From Cryptomeria japonica (lineage: Eukaryota; Streptophyta; Pinopsida; Cupressales; Cupressaceae), in the NCBI RefSeq assembly GCF_030272615.1, contig NC_081406.1:188774391-188838390 (forward strand): DNA of 64,000 nucleotides, in the 5' to 3' direction. A program made the position numbers and the translations under genes. The stretch's first letter is position 1; each line of letters opens with the position of its first letter. The notes beneath the pieces are model-generated. The model saw only the letters and a program-made list of their open reading frames with translations. It did no database searches and was not told the DNA's origin. This document shows positions 50,798 to 61,099 of this stretch, piece after piece.

Positions 50798-53610
50798 CAC
50801 ATAGGGCACTGAAGGGACGATGTCGGTAGGGTATGACCCCGAGCGTTCGACCAAGTGGGGAGGAAAAATAGGAGCATGAATAGGGTAATAATGCCTAATT
50901 GGACATGTCAGAGTTGATGGTTCGTCATCACGATGAGCAAAACAAGAAAACAGCCACGAGACAACATTCAAATGAATGAGACTGACAATTTTTTTGCCCA
51001 CCAAAAAATTGTTGCACTAAAAAACCGTAGGGAAACTTGAAAAACCAAGATAGGATTTTGTAGGGACCCCTCTTGTGGCCCCATAGGTTCAAACCAATCA
51101 TTCACAAATGCCATAGATTCTGAGTTAGGGCCCGTCAAAGGCTGACAATTTTTATCACTTAGGGCGCTCAAGGGACGACGTCTGTAGGGTATGACCCTGA
51201 GTGTTCGACTGAGTTTGGGGGGGGGGGGGGAATAGGAGCATGCATAGGGTAATAATGACTAACTGGACATGTCAGAGCCAATGGTTCATCATCGCGATGA
51301 GTAGAACGAGAAAACGGCCACGCGACAACATTTGAATGAATGAGACTGACGATTTTTTTGCCCACCAAAAAGTTGCTGCCCTTATAAAACTGTAGGGAAA
51401 CATGAAAAAATGAGATAGGATTTTGTAGGGACCCCTCTCATGGCCCCGTAGGTTCAAACAGATTGTTCATAGGTGCCATAGATTTTGTGTTAGGGCCTGT
51501 CAAAGTTTGACAATTTTTAGCACTTAGGGTGCTCAAGGGACGACACCGGTAAGGTATGACCCCGAGCGTTCGATCGAGTGGGGGGAAAAATAGGAGCATG
51601 CATAGGGTAATAATGCCTAACTAGACATGTCAGAGCTGATGGTTCATCATTGCGATGAGCAGAATGAGAAAACGACCATGCGACAACATTCGAATGAATG
51701 AGACTGAAGATTTTTTTGCCCACCAAAAAATTGCTGCCCTTATAAAACCGTAGGGAAACTTGAAAAACCGAGATGGGATTTTGTAGGGACCCCTCTCGTG
51801 GCCTTGTAGGTTCAAATGGATCATTTGCAGGTGCCATGGATTCTGAGTTAGGGCCCATCAAAGTTTGACAATTTTTAGCACTTAGGGTGCTCAAGGGACG
51901 ACGTTGGTAGGGTATGACCTTCAGCGTTCGATCAAGTGGGGGGGGGGGGGAATAGGAGCATGCATAGGGTAATAATGCCTAACTAGACATGTTAGAGCTG
52001 ACAGTTCATCATTGCGATGAGCTGAATGAGAAATTGGCCACGCGACAACATTCGATTGAGTGAGACTGACGATTTTTTTGCCAACCAAAAAATTGCTACC
52101 CTAATAAAAATGTAGGGAAAATTGAAAAACAAAGATGGGGTTTTGTAGGGACCCCTCTCGTGACCCCGTAGGTTCAAACAGATCATTCGCAGGTGCCACG
52201 GATTCCAAGTTAGGGCCCGTCAAAGTTTGACAATTTTTAGCACTTAGGGCACTCAAGGGACGACGCTGGTAGGGTATGACCCCGAGCGTTTGACCGAGTG
52301 GGGGGAGAAAATAGGAGAATGCATAGGGTAATAATGCCTAACTGGACATGTCGGAGCTGACGGTTCATCATCGTGATGAGCTGAACGAGAAATTGGCCAC
52401 ACGACAACATTCGATTGAGTGAGACTAATGATTTTTTCGCCAACCAAAAAATTGTTGCCGTAATAAAACCGTAGGGAAAATTGAAAAACTGAGATAGACT
52501 TTTGTAGGGACCCCTCTCGTGGCCCCATAGGTTCAAATGGATCATTCGCAGGTGCCATGGATTTTGTGTTAGGTCCCATCAAAGTTTGACATTTTTTAGC
52601 ACTTTGGGCGCTCAAGGGACGACGCCGGTAGGGTATGACCCCGAGAGTTTGATCGAGTGGGGGGGGGGAAATAGGAGAATGCATAGGGTAATAATGCCTA
52701 ACTGGACATGTCAAAGCTGATGGTTCATCATCGCGACGAGCTGAACAAGAAATTGGCAATGTGATAATATTCGATTGAGTGAGACTAATGATTTTTTTGC
52801 TAACTAAAAAATTTCTGCCCTAATAAAACCATAGGGAAAATTGAAAAACCAAGATCAGATTTTGTAGGGACCCCTCTCATGGCCCCATAGGTTAAAACGG
52901 ATCATTCGCAGGTGCCATGGATTCCAAGTTAGGGCCCGTCAAAGTTTGACAATTTTTAGCACTTAGGGCGCTCAAGGGATGACGTCGGTAGGGTATGAAC
53001 TTGAGCGTTCAATCAAGTTGGGGGGGAAAATAGGAGGATACATAGGGTAATAATGCCTAAATGGACATGTCAGAGTTGATCATTTTTCATCGCGACGAGC
53101 AGAACAAGAAATTGGCCACGCAACAACATTCAACTGAGTGAGACTGACGATTATTTTGCCAACTGAAAAATTGCTGCTCTAATAAAACCGTAGGGAAACT
53201 TGGAAAACCGAGATAAAATTTTTTAGGGACCCCTCTCATGGCCCTGTAGATTCAAATAGATTGTTCACAAGTGCCACAGATTCTAAGTTAGGGCCGGTCA
53301 AAGTTTGACAATTTTTAGCACTTAGGGTGCTCAAGGGACGATGCCGGTACGGTATGACCCCGAGTGTTCGATTGAGTGGGGGGGGCAAAATAGGAGCATG
53401 CATAGGGTAATAATGCCTAACTGGACATGTCAGAGCTGACAGTTCATCATCATGACGAGCTGAATGAGAAATTGGCCACACGACAACATTCAATTGAGTG
53501 AGACTAAGGATTTTTTCGCCAACCGAAAAATTGTTGCCCTAATAAAACCTCGAGCGTTCGACCGAGGTGGGGGGAAAAATAGGACCATGCATAGGGTAAT
53601 AATGAATTGT
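50798..53610. repeat. 360-bp satellite, about 8 copies
   Basis: Units start CACTTAGGGCGCTCAAGGGACGAC (written here as CACTTAGGG and GCTCAAGGGACGAC) near 50798, 51158, 51521, 51880, 52240, 52600, 52960 and 53320. Each carries GGTATGACCCCGAG, a G-run of 4 to 12 bases, ATAGGGTAATAATG, TGTAGGGACCCCTCTC and GTCAAAGTTTGACAATTTTT. The last copy is internally deleted and ends near 53610. Repeated minus-strand open frames are shadows of the repeat. Confidence 0.93.
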
Positions 53611-53993
53611 ATCAAGTATTGTTCATTAAATGAATTGTATTGTATTGTTCATTAAATGAATTATATTGTTCATTATACAAACAACACTTACGATGAAATG
53701 AAATGAATTGTATTGTTCATTAAATAACCATTATTAACCATTATTAATTATTGGAATGAAGATTAAATATTTCCATGATAACACCATGCACAGATGAGCA
53801 ACAATTTATATGATCGAATATCAACTTTTGTATATATAAAAGTGTCAAATGATTACAAATATATGTCCATACACAAATATGGCATAAACGCCAACTGAAA
53901 CAAAATGTATGTCTTTATACGTGAATGTATGTCCATATACAAAATATACATGCCAACTAGACATGTAAGCATCCCAAAACTATCTATAACATC
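53611..53993. repeat. Short ATTGTTCATTAAATGAATT repeats and AT-rich spacer
   Basis: Copies of TTGTTCATTAAATGAATT at about 53615-53725 form a small tandem array with internal dyad symmetry (TTCATTAAATGAA). The rest, up to the stop of the minus-strand gene, is AT-rich with no gene. Confidence 0.65.
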
Positions 53994-55853
53994 CTAAGTT
54001 GCTGATGGATCATCAAAATCGATCCTCTTCATCACACTGCTCGGCTCTGAAGGATCCTGCACAAGAAAAACAAACCACAATTAATATTAGTTATATTATA
54101 TAATTCACATTCGAAAAGTTAACATAAAAATGAACTATAATTGAACTATTCATGTTTACCTCATCTCCATGTTTTCTCTTCGGCTTTGCAGGACTCTTGA
54201 TGTATGTCTTCGGTAGAGGAGGTATGTTTTGAATATTTTCATACACAATCTACATATGTTTAGAAACATGACATTGATACAAGTTAGCATATAATTGTCA
54301 CTGATAATAACAAATTATATCTACTAATCACAAAATAAAATAAACACACATCTACTTGAGGCATCTCTTATTCTTCTTCAAGTATACTGGGTGTAGTCAT
54401 CAAGGATGTGAAGCCAAGAATTCTCTGTATATATACACAAGTATATGAAACTATCAATCTATGTCTAGATGTGTATAATCACTATAAGTTATTTAAACTA
54501 TTCATTCAATCATATTTGCATTCGATTACCTTTCCCTTATCTCCAACTGCACTACCAAATCCTAAATCATATTGCACCACACTCATGTTGCTTGTGCCCT
54601 ACAATAGTAAAATAAGATATACATGCAAATTACTACATAATCTAATTAATACCAATATAAATGATGAGCATGTATGTACAATAAAATACAAATGACTAGG
54701 TGCAATAATATATATCGTCAAGCTATCAAGGCCAAATGAAATGGCCGACAAGGTGCCCTCCTGAATCTATCTCAACTCCTCCTCGGTCATCAACTGTTAA
54801 ATAGACCGTGTAAATAAAAATCAATACTTAATATTATCTAGATTATAAATATTCATTTAAAATATAACATGAACTATGAAAATACAAATCTTACCACTAC
54901 ATCATCAATGTATGATGATGGTGCCTCCTCACCTCTAGCATGTGAGGGCTCCCCAAGGTATCCTCTAGTCTGTGTAATAATATCTGGTGCATCATGCATC
55001 TCATGCACCTCATAATCTGCACTGTCCACAAGAGGATCAACGGGTTGTCCAACTGGACCCAGGAGCCAAGGATGACGTGTCAGTGCCACTAGATGCACTG
55101 CTACCATCAAGAGTAGGTTGAGCTACTGACCCAGCCTGAGAAACCAAAAGGCTACTCAAAGAGTGAATAGTCGATATGGTCCATGAAGCCGCCTCACAAA
55201 TGATATCAGGATGCTGCACTGTAGGTGGGGGATCAACAGGAGGAGGGGGGACATATGGACGTTGAACTACTCTGACTGCCCCAGGTCTATTTTGGGGCAT
55301 ACCTAAACCTACATCCTGGAAAGGTTGGATGTCAAAGTAGTTAACATGTTTGCATAAAACAAACCCAACATACATTTTTTTTATGAAATAGAAGGGGATA
55401 TCAAGATTGTTGTTGGGTGGTTTGTCGAAAACCATCCACCAAGGATCCCAAATTTTTTTCACAATACCATCATTTGTGTACCATTTAATAGAAAGTTTTT
55501 TTTTGGGGGGATCTTGACCAGTGCGGGGATTCACAAACAATGAGGCAATAGCGGCTTTGGATATCTTGAGATCCTTGATATCCTTATACGACAAGCCATT
55601 TGCATATTTTTCCCTCATAGAATCTTGCCACAAAAGGGTGGCATTGTTTAGTCATGGTTTCCATACTCTTTATGATCGACGTCAGAGGATCAAACATTGG
55701 GTTTAGACGAGGGGTCCTACGATATACTTCTGCAATCCCCCTCAATTCATTTAAATTTTGTGCAATCAAATCCTGAATTGAGGGGGGGTTTGGCAAAGGA
55801 GGGTTTGGTTGTTGTAGTTGTGGTTGGTCAATATTTTCATTGTTATCCCCCAT
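53994..55853 (-). pseudogene. Accessory multi-exon gene of the large transposon, function unknown
   Basis: The start is the ATG at 55853 (MGDNNENIDQPQLQQPNPP), a Pro/Gln/Asn-rich N-terminus. A globular stretch then follows with YANGLSYKDIKDLKISKAA and KWYTNDGIVKKIWDPWWMVF, next a proline-rich linker (RPYVPPPPVDPPPTV) and a Ser/Asp-rich region. The first frame shifts near 55650 and again near 55060. Small exons with GT-AG borders follow: up to 54895 (donor GTAAGA), 54530-54598 (GTSNMSVVQYDLGFGS), about 54358-54425, 54160-54248 (IPPLPKTYIKSPAKPKRKHG, a basic nuclear-signal-like segment) and 53994-54053 (VMKRIDFDDPSAT, then stop). At least two exons contain single stops. It converges on the transposase gene. 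I do not recognise the family; a DNA-binding or regulatory partner is only a guess. Confidence 0.6.
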
Positions 55854-56068
55854 TTTTTACCTAATTGAATGTAAACAATTAAATTTAGTTAACAAATTTA
55901 AACAATTAGGTATTTGATTTTAAAAACCTAGTTTTCATAGAAAAAACCATATTTTCAATGAAAAGTCAAATAAACATTAACAAAAAATACAAAAAATGAA
56001 TGAAAATGATTGAAAACAATAAAATTCTTACCTTTCAATCTATTTTTTAGCAATTTTTGGCCAAAACA
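55854..56068 (-). other. Upstream region of the accessory gene
   Basis: AT-rich leader or promoter region upstream of the ATG at 55853, ending at the palindromic sites at 56069 and 56155. No TATA element that I would defend. Confidence 0.35.
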
Positions 56069-56170
56069 CCAGATATCGGATTTTTTTAAAATCACATAGC
56101 CCGTGAGTTAAAAATGACTCATGGGTTGTCACTGTCGAAATATATTTGTCTCAAAAAATCGGATATCCGA
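56069..56170. promoter_or_regulatory. Palindromic sites upstream of the accessory gene
   Basis: Two copies of the element motif: CCAGATATCGGATTT (56069-56084) and AAAAATCGGATATCCGAC (56155-56172). Between them AGCCCGTGAGT (about 56099) and ACTCATGGGTT (about 56117) form a small inverted repeat. The arrangement mirrors the transposase upstream region. Confidence 0.55.
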
Positions 56171-56185
56171 CGATTTTTATAGTTA

Positions 56186-56665
56186 AATTATTTTAAAATA
56201 ACATATATAATATAATAATATATTATATATAATATATTATTATATAATACGTATTATATAATATATTATTATATTATATAATTATATTTTATAATATAAT
56301 ACAATACATATTATATAATATAATAATATATTATACAATATATTATTGTATTATAATATAATATATTATTATATTATATATATTATATTATATTATATTA
56401 TATTATATTATATAATATAATATAATAATATATTATATAATACGTATTATATAATATATTATTATATTATATAATTATATTTTATAATATAATACAATAC
56501 ATATTATATAATATAATAATATATTATACAATATATTATTGTATTATAATATAATATATTATTATATTATTATATTATATAATATATTATTACATTATAT
56601 ATATTATCTAATATAATAATATATTATATATTATATAATATGTAATATATAATATATTTTTTAAT
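56186..56665. repeat. AT-only palindromic block, internally duplicated
   Basis: About 480 bp almost purely A and T. A segment of about 150 bp with ATAATACGTATTATATAA and ACAATACATATTATATAA occurs twice (from about 56240 and 56440). The string is rich in TATAATATATTATA dyads. Confidence 0.8.
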
Positions 56666-56681
56666 TTAAAATTACAAATAA

Positions 56682-56699
56682 AAATCGGATATCCGATTT
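56682..56699. promoter_or_regulatory. Perfect 18-bp palindrome near the right end
   Basis: AAATCGGATATCCGATTT is its own reverse complement. It lies about 140 bp from the right terminus of the large transposon and is the best copy of the dispersed motif. Confidence 0.6.
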
Positions 56700-56807
56700 G
56701 CATAGGTAATTACCATGCCAAGGTGTACTGACACCCAGGCCAAGCAAGAAGTCAACATAGGTTTTCACGTTTTTAGGCGAGTGAAGAAGGCTATTTTTTT
56801 CATATCG

Positions 56808-56841
56808 CCACTTTTTGGCCCCCCATGATCCTGCACTAACC
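56808..56841 (-). repeat. Right terminal inverted repeat
   Basis: Read on the minus strand it begins GGTTAGTGCAGGATCATGG and continues GGGGCCAAAAAG. It is flanked by TGACTC at 56842-56847, identical to the left flank. Confidence 0.88.
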
Positions 56842-57206
56842 TGACTCTTCTATTGAGTAGTGAGCTCTAGGTTGTTGGCCTTCCTGCATGTGTAGGCCCT
56901 TGTTGTAAGTAATATTTATTCATATTGGCCAGTGAGTAAATATTGTGGGTCACAAATCCCACCGAGGCTTTTCCCACATCGGGTTTCCTCGCCAAAATAT
57001 TTTGTGTTATGGTGTGCATTTATGTTGTCTCTATTATTTCTCTTTATTGCATTATTTCTTGTTTACCGATACATTAATTTAAGTTGCACAGTTGTAAATA
57101 AGTTCAAATATTCTATTAACCGGTTAGACACTAATTTACCACCCCCCCCCCCCCCCCTCCCCCCGCCCCCTTCTCAGTGTCTTTGGGGTTGTCATTGCAT
57201 CTAACA

Positions 57207-59336
57207 GAAAGTACAAGTGATTCATGTGTATATCAATGTATCATTCACCTATTAATTCCTAGCAACATTCTCAAATAAACAAGCAAAGAGGTATGTTGAG
57301 TGCATATATACATTTTTATGTTGTCATGATATAAGTAAGATATCAAACATGTAACTTAGATTGATTTGCAATTTCATTCATAAATATTAGATCTTCCTTG
57401 TGGATTTTTGAATGCATAATGTCTCATTGATTTCAATATCTTTATTGCAAGTACTCTTTTCAGTAGGAAACTCCACTCATTGAGGTCTCTTACTAAATGC
57501 AATTCAGTTATTGTATCAATGATGATGCGTTTTGCATGCATTTTATGGGGAAATCTTATTAATAGCTATGGTTGGGTTGTTCATTCTTTTGTGAAAATAT
57601 ATACAAGTAGATTGGGACATTAGAGTTATAAACACCGTAAATTGTGTTTGAGATCATTGTCCTAATTGTAACAGTCAATCACCATTGGCCCAAGGCCACA
57701 CCAACACTATTGTGACACCAAGTTTTGTGCATACTAGTGTAAGGGCTACTCTTAGGACATTTCATTACCATTACATATCCACACCTGGGGTTTCCAAACA
57801 CAACTTGTTTGAGTAGGCAGTATCACTGGTAAAATTGTGGTTGTCACAATTGGTACCCTTAGGAAAATCATTAATATTTGGTCTATGGCACTTTTTTGTG
57901 CCTTCTAAATGCTTCTATGGGGTGTGCAGGGGTCCCACACATCTCTTCCAACATTCCATCCAAGGAACTTTACTCTCACCTATCTTATATTCCACTTTCT
58001 CTATGTTGCTATCCTAGAGGTCCGATACATGAAGAATATCAGACCAATCAATCAAATCTAGCATGTGTCTCAAAGGTTTTGGAGACCTGCAAGAAAGAGA
58101 AATGAAAATAAATATTTACAAGAGCCTTTCCAACCAATGGTGTGAGTTTTTAATGATGAAAAGGCCAAAAATACATTTTTTTCCCACTCATTGGAAACCC
58201 TAGTGAGTGTTTTGATAGTTTTTGGAAAAATAGTGATATCTTCTTCAAACTTCAATGGATCTCAATGCTACAAAAGGTTAAATGAAGGTAATTCAATTCT
58301 CTACCATATCCAATCAACTTCTAATGAAAATATGAAGAATTTCACAATTAAAAATAATGAGAATCAGACTTAAACATTTTTGTATGAACAAAAATCTCCA
58401 ACTTCATTTAGTAAAAATTTCAAAATTCAATAAGACAAACTTGGGTGGTGTGACAAAGGCCTATTTATTCCCATCCAAGTGGGTTACAATATCAAACCAC
58501 CGAAAACCAACCTCCCAACCAAATTTTAAAAAGTTGTCATGACAATAATGACAACTTTTTATAATTTTTACAATTTTTGCCCAATGGACCTCAAACTTTC
58601 CCAATTAGGTCCAAATAAATCATAATGGCCTCAAATGGCCTTATTTACATGAAATAACACAAAAAAACTAAAATCTAAAATTTTGAACGTTTTGGCCAAA
58701 CCTAGGTCCCTAGGGTGCTCCTGCACCATAAAACCATGTGAATTAGCAAAAACAAATGTGTTTCGGAAGTTTTAATGAGAGAAGATATAAATATTTCTAC
58801 CTCTCAATAAAGAAAAAAATACCACAAATCTCATTATTGATAAGAAAGTGTTCAGTGATTTATAGAGTTCCCCCAAACTCTTCAACAAATAAATTTAACA
58901 ATCATCCCATTGGCCTATCCTCAAGTGACAAACATAATAGACAAGTTGAGAAACCATTCTATACTATGAAATCAAAATGCATACCTTTTGCATTGGCAAG
59001 ATGTGAAATTGGGCTTGTAAAATGTTTTGCAAAACCATCCCATGTTCTCACCTTTATTTATTTTGTGAATTGGAGCTTGGTCTAGGAGGTTAGACAAGTT
59101 GTTTTGTAGGTTGTAGCAGTAATAAAGTGCTAGAGGAATTTAGAGAGAAGTATTCGTGTAACCCATTTGAAGGAATAACACAAGAATTGTTCTCTTTGAT
59201 GTGGTTTTTTTTTCACAAGGGTTTCACCATGCCAATCACATTTTCTTGAAAGATTATAAAGCCTTTTTAACAAACCCATCCTATGCTTATCTTGCAATCG
59301 TAACGTTTCATGAGGTGACACCAGATATGAGTTTTA
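57207..59336. other. Unassigned spacer
   Basis: No supported gene. The part from about 57660 to 58060 is less AT-rich and weakly resembles 60640-60960 (shared CCCACACATCTCT and spacing of other short words), suggesting two old copies of one repeat. Short open frames carry no motif. Confidence 0.35.
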
Positions 59337-59723
59337 ATGGATGCTTTCATTAAAGGAGTTGTTGCATATCCTTCCTCAATTGTGTAAACTACTTTATGTA
59401 AAACTCCATTGGATTTATATCTTAAGACTGAAATCAAAAATTAATTATTATTATAATGACATCAACCAAACAATAAGGTAAAGAAAAATCAAATCCAAGC
59501 AAAACCTTAGACAAAAGACCTTTGGTGATTAGAAGTGAAGGTCTTTTGTCTAAGGTTTTGCTTGGCTTTTATTTTTCTTTACCTTATTGTTTGCTTGATG
59601 TCATTATAATAATAATTAAGTTTAGATTTTAGTCTTAAGATATAAATCCAATGGAATTTTACATAAAGTAGTTTACACAATTGAGGAAGGATATGCAACA
59701 AATCCTTTAATGAAAGCATCCAT
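59337..59723. repeat. 387-bp near-perfect hairpin (foldback/MITE-like)
   Basis: The left arm (59337-59522) begins ATGGATGCTTTCATTAAAGG and the right arm (59538-59723) ends CCTTTAATGAAAGCATCCAT. The arms are complementary over about 186 bp with few mismatches. The 15-base loop is about 59523-59537, with AAAAGACCTT on the left and AAGGTCTTTT on the right. No coding capacity. Such structures arise as foldback MITEs or by inverted duplication, and if transcribed can feed small-RNA pathways. Confidence 0.9.
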
Positions 59724-61099
59724 ATACCCTTTTCAATATCTTCCCACTAATTATAGTGATCATGGGGCAAAGATCTAGACAATGGAGTGTAGGCCATGGT
59801 TCAATAGTCAGGCAAACTTCGTCACTTTTGTCTACCCATTGATAGAAAGCCCTTTCAAGGGTTCCTTAGGGACCAATTCATTCTACATAGATTGATTATA
59901 TGTAGAAACCCTAGAATTGGCAAGCGATCGTGTTTGTGACATGATCCTTGTACTCATGTTAGCATGCTCACCGGTATATATAAATTGAGATAAACTAATA
60001 GAGCTAACAAATAGAAATTGAAGATAGTTGAGAGACATGATAGACAAAGAAAATAACTTTCAAGACATTATTGTAAGTTTGTAAGTATGGCAGTAGTTCT
60101 TTATAAATTTAACGTTCTTCCACTATTTTATTAATTGTTAATTAATTTTAGTCTACCTATAGTATTGTTGGTGTGTAGAAATGTCACACTCTAATACTTG
60201 ATCAAGCACAATCATCTTGTGATTATGAGAACTAAGTATAAGATCTTCAATAGGTTCTTTGCATTCACTTTTCCAGGGAGAAGAAAAATAAACAAATATG
60301 CTTAAGAAGATATAGAAAAGAACTTAATATAAGGAAATGGCCAAAAGGTCATTCACTGGATAACAATAATCAACAAATCCATAACATAAGAATTTACAAA
60401 CTAAAAATTCACAAGTGTTTCAATTCACAATGACAATGGTTTCATATCCCATCCTTTATGGGTACCCTTGGACACACCTATTGGCCACTAGACTTTGATC
60501 ACCCTTTCAAGGCTTGATCCAACATTACAAGGCAATATAAACATCATGGTAAACTAGTCTTGGGCTTGTGACATCATAACAAGTGCAAATTAGTGGATCT
60601 CAACAATGCCACACATACTATCATTGATGGTTACTAGTCCTTTGCAATTAGGACTGTCAACATTGATGGCCAAAGGCCAAATCAACACATCTATGCCTTT
60701 AAAAAAAAACCCCTTGAAACTGACTTGCAGAACCTACACAAGAACTAGGGCCAGTCTCTTGGACTTCCAACCACCCAAACCCTCCAACAAGACTCTGTTT
60801 TGTAGCAATGACACTAGTAATTTCAATTTGTCATAGTTTGTCCTTCTAGGACAATCCATAGTGCTTGTGTTCTTCCTTTACAACATGATCTCCAACCTTG
60901 TTGATCGGATCCATAGGGCCCCCACACATCTCTAGTTGCCCTCCCCTCTTCCAACTCCGAGGAGAGAGAAGGGAGGTTCGCTAGGGTTGATGGTTTTCAC
61001 TTAAGGGAGAGACTTTACATTCAAAAGAGGGGTTGAAACCCACAAGATCCAATCCCACGCAATGCAAGATTGGATGCTAAATGAGTTTCAAGGGTTAAG
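59724..61099. other. Unassigned spacer
   Basis: No supported gene. 60640-60960 resembles 57660-58060 weakly. The left edge of the gypsy LTR to the right is not resolved and might lie inside this stretch. Confidence 0.3.

Larger units (their letters stand above)
39699..56841 (+). mobile_element. Large TIR DNA transposon (17.1 kb) with 6-bp target duplication
   Basis: Both ends are defined by an inverted repeat and by the interruption of a known LTR. The left end reads GGTATGTGCAGGATCATGG; the right end, read inward on the minus strand, is GGTTAGTGCAGGATCATGG. The similarity continues through GCCAAAA, about 25 of 29 positions. TGACTC flanks both sides (39693-39698 and 56842-56847). Inside, in order, are a 5.7-kb palindromic repeat block, a transposase-like frame (+), diverged repeats, a 360-bp satellite, a multi-exon accessory gene (-), and an AT-rich duplicated block. 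A 6-bp duplication does not fit CACTA, PIF/Harbinger (3), hAT (8), Mutator (about 9) or Tc1 (2). Six to seven bases is reported for Dada elements, but I cannot test that kinship. Confidence 0.88.
39236..57206 (+). mobile_element. Solo Copia LTR split by a 17.1-kb DNA transposon
   Basis: The LTR begins TGTTGGCATTCTACACTC at 39236 and ends GCATCTAACA at 57206. Flanking pentamers GAAAG (39231-39235) and GAAAG (57207-57211) are identical. The left part (39236-39698) and right part (56848-57206) align in order with the LTR of the element at 5704-12448, and the break falls in the segment around GTGGGACTCC of that LTR. Removing the inserted element leaves an LTR of about 820 bp. Confidence 0.92.

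Noticed and set aside
50756-53493. Repeated minus-strand frames (for example 51517-51894 and 52253-52759) that look like a gene family
   Set aside because: They recur at the 360-bp satellite period and change frame with its indels; there is no independent protein signal.
59337-59723. Paired host genes or tRNA cluster explaining the inverted repeat
   Set aside because: There is no coding frame or tRNA fold; the arms are AT-rich non-coding DNA.
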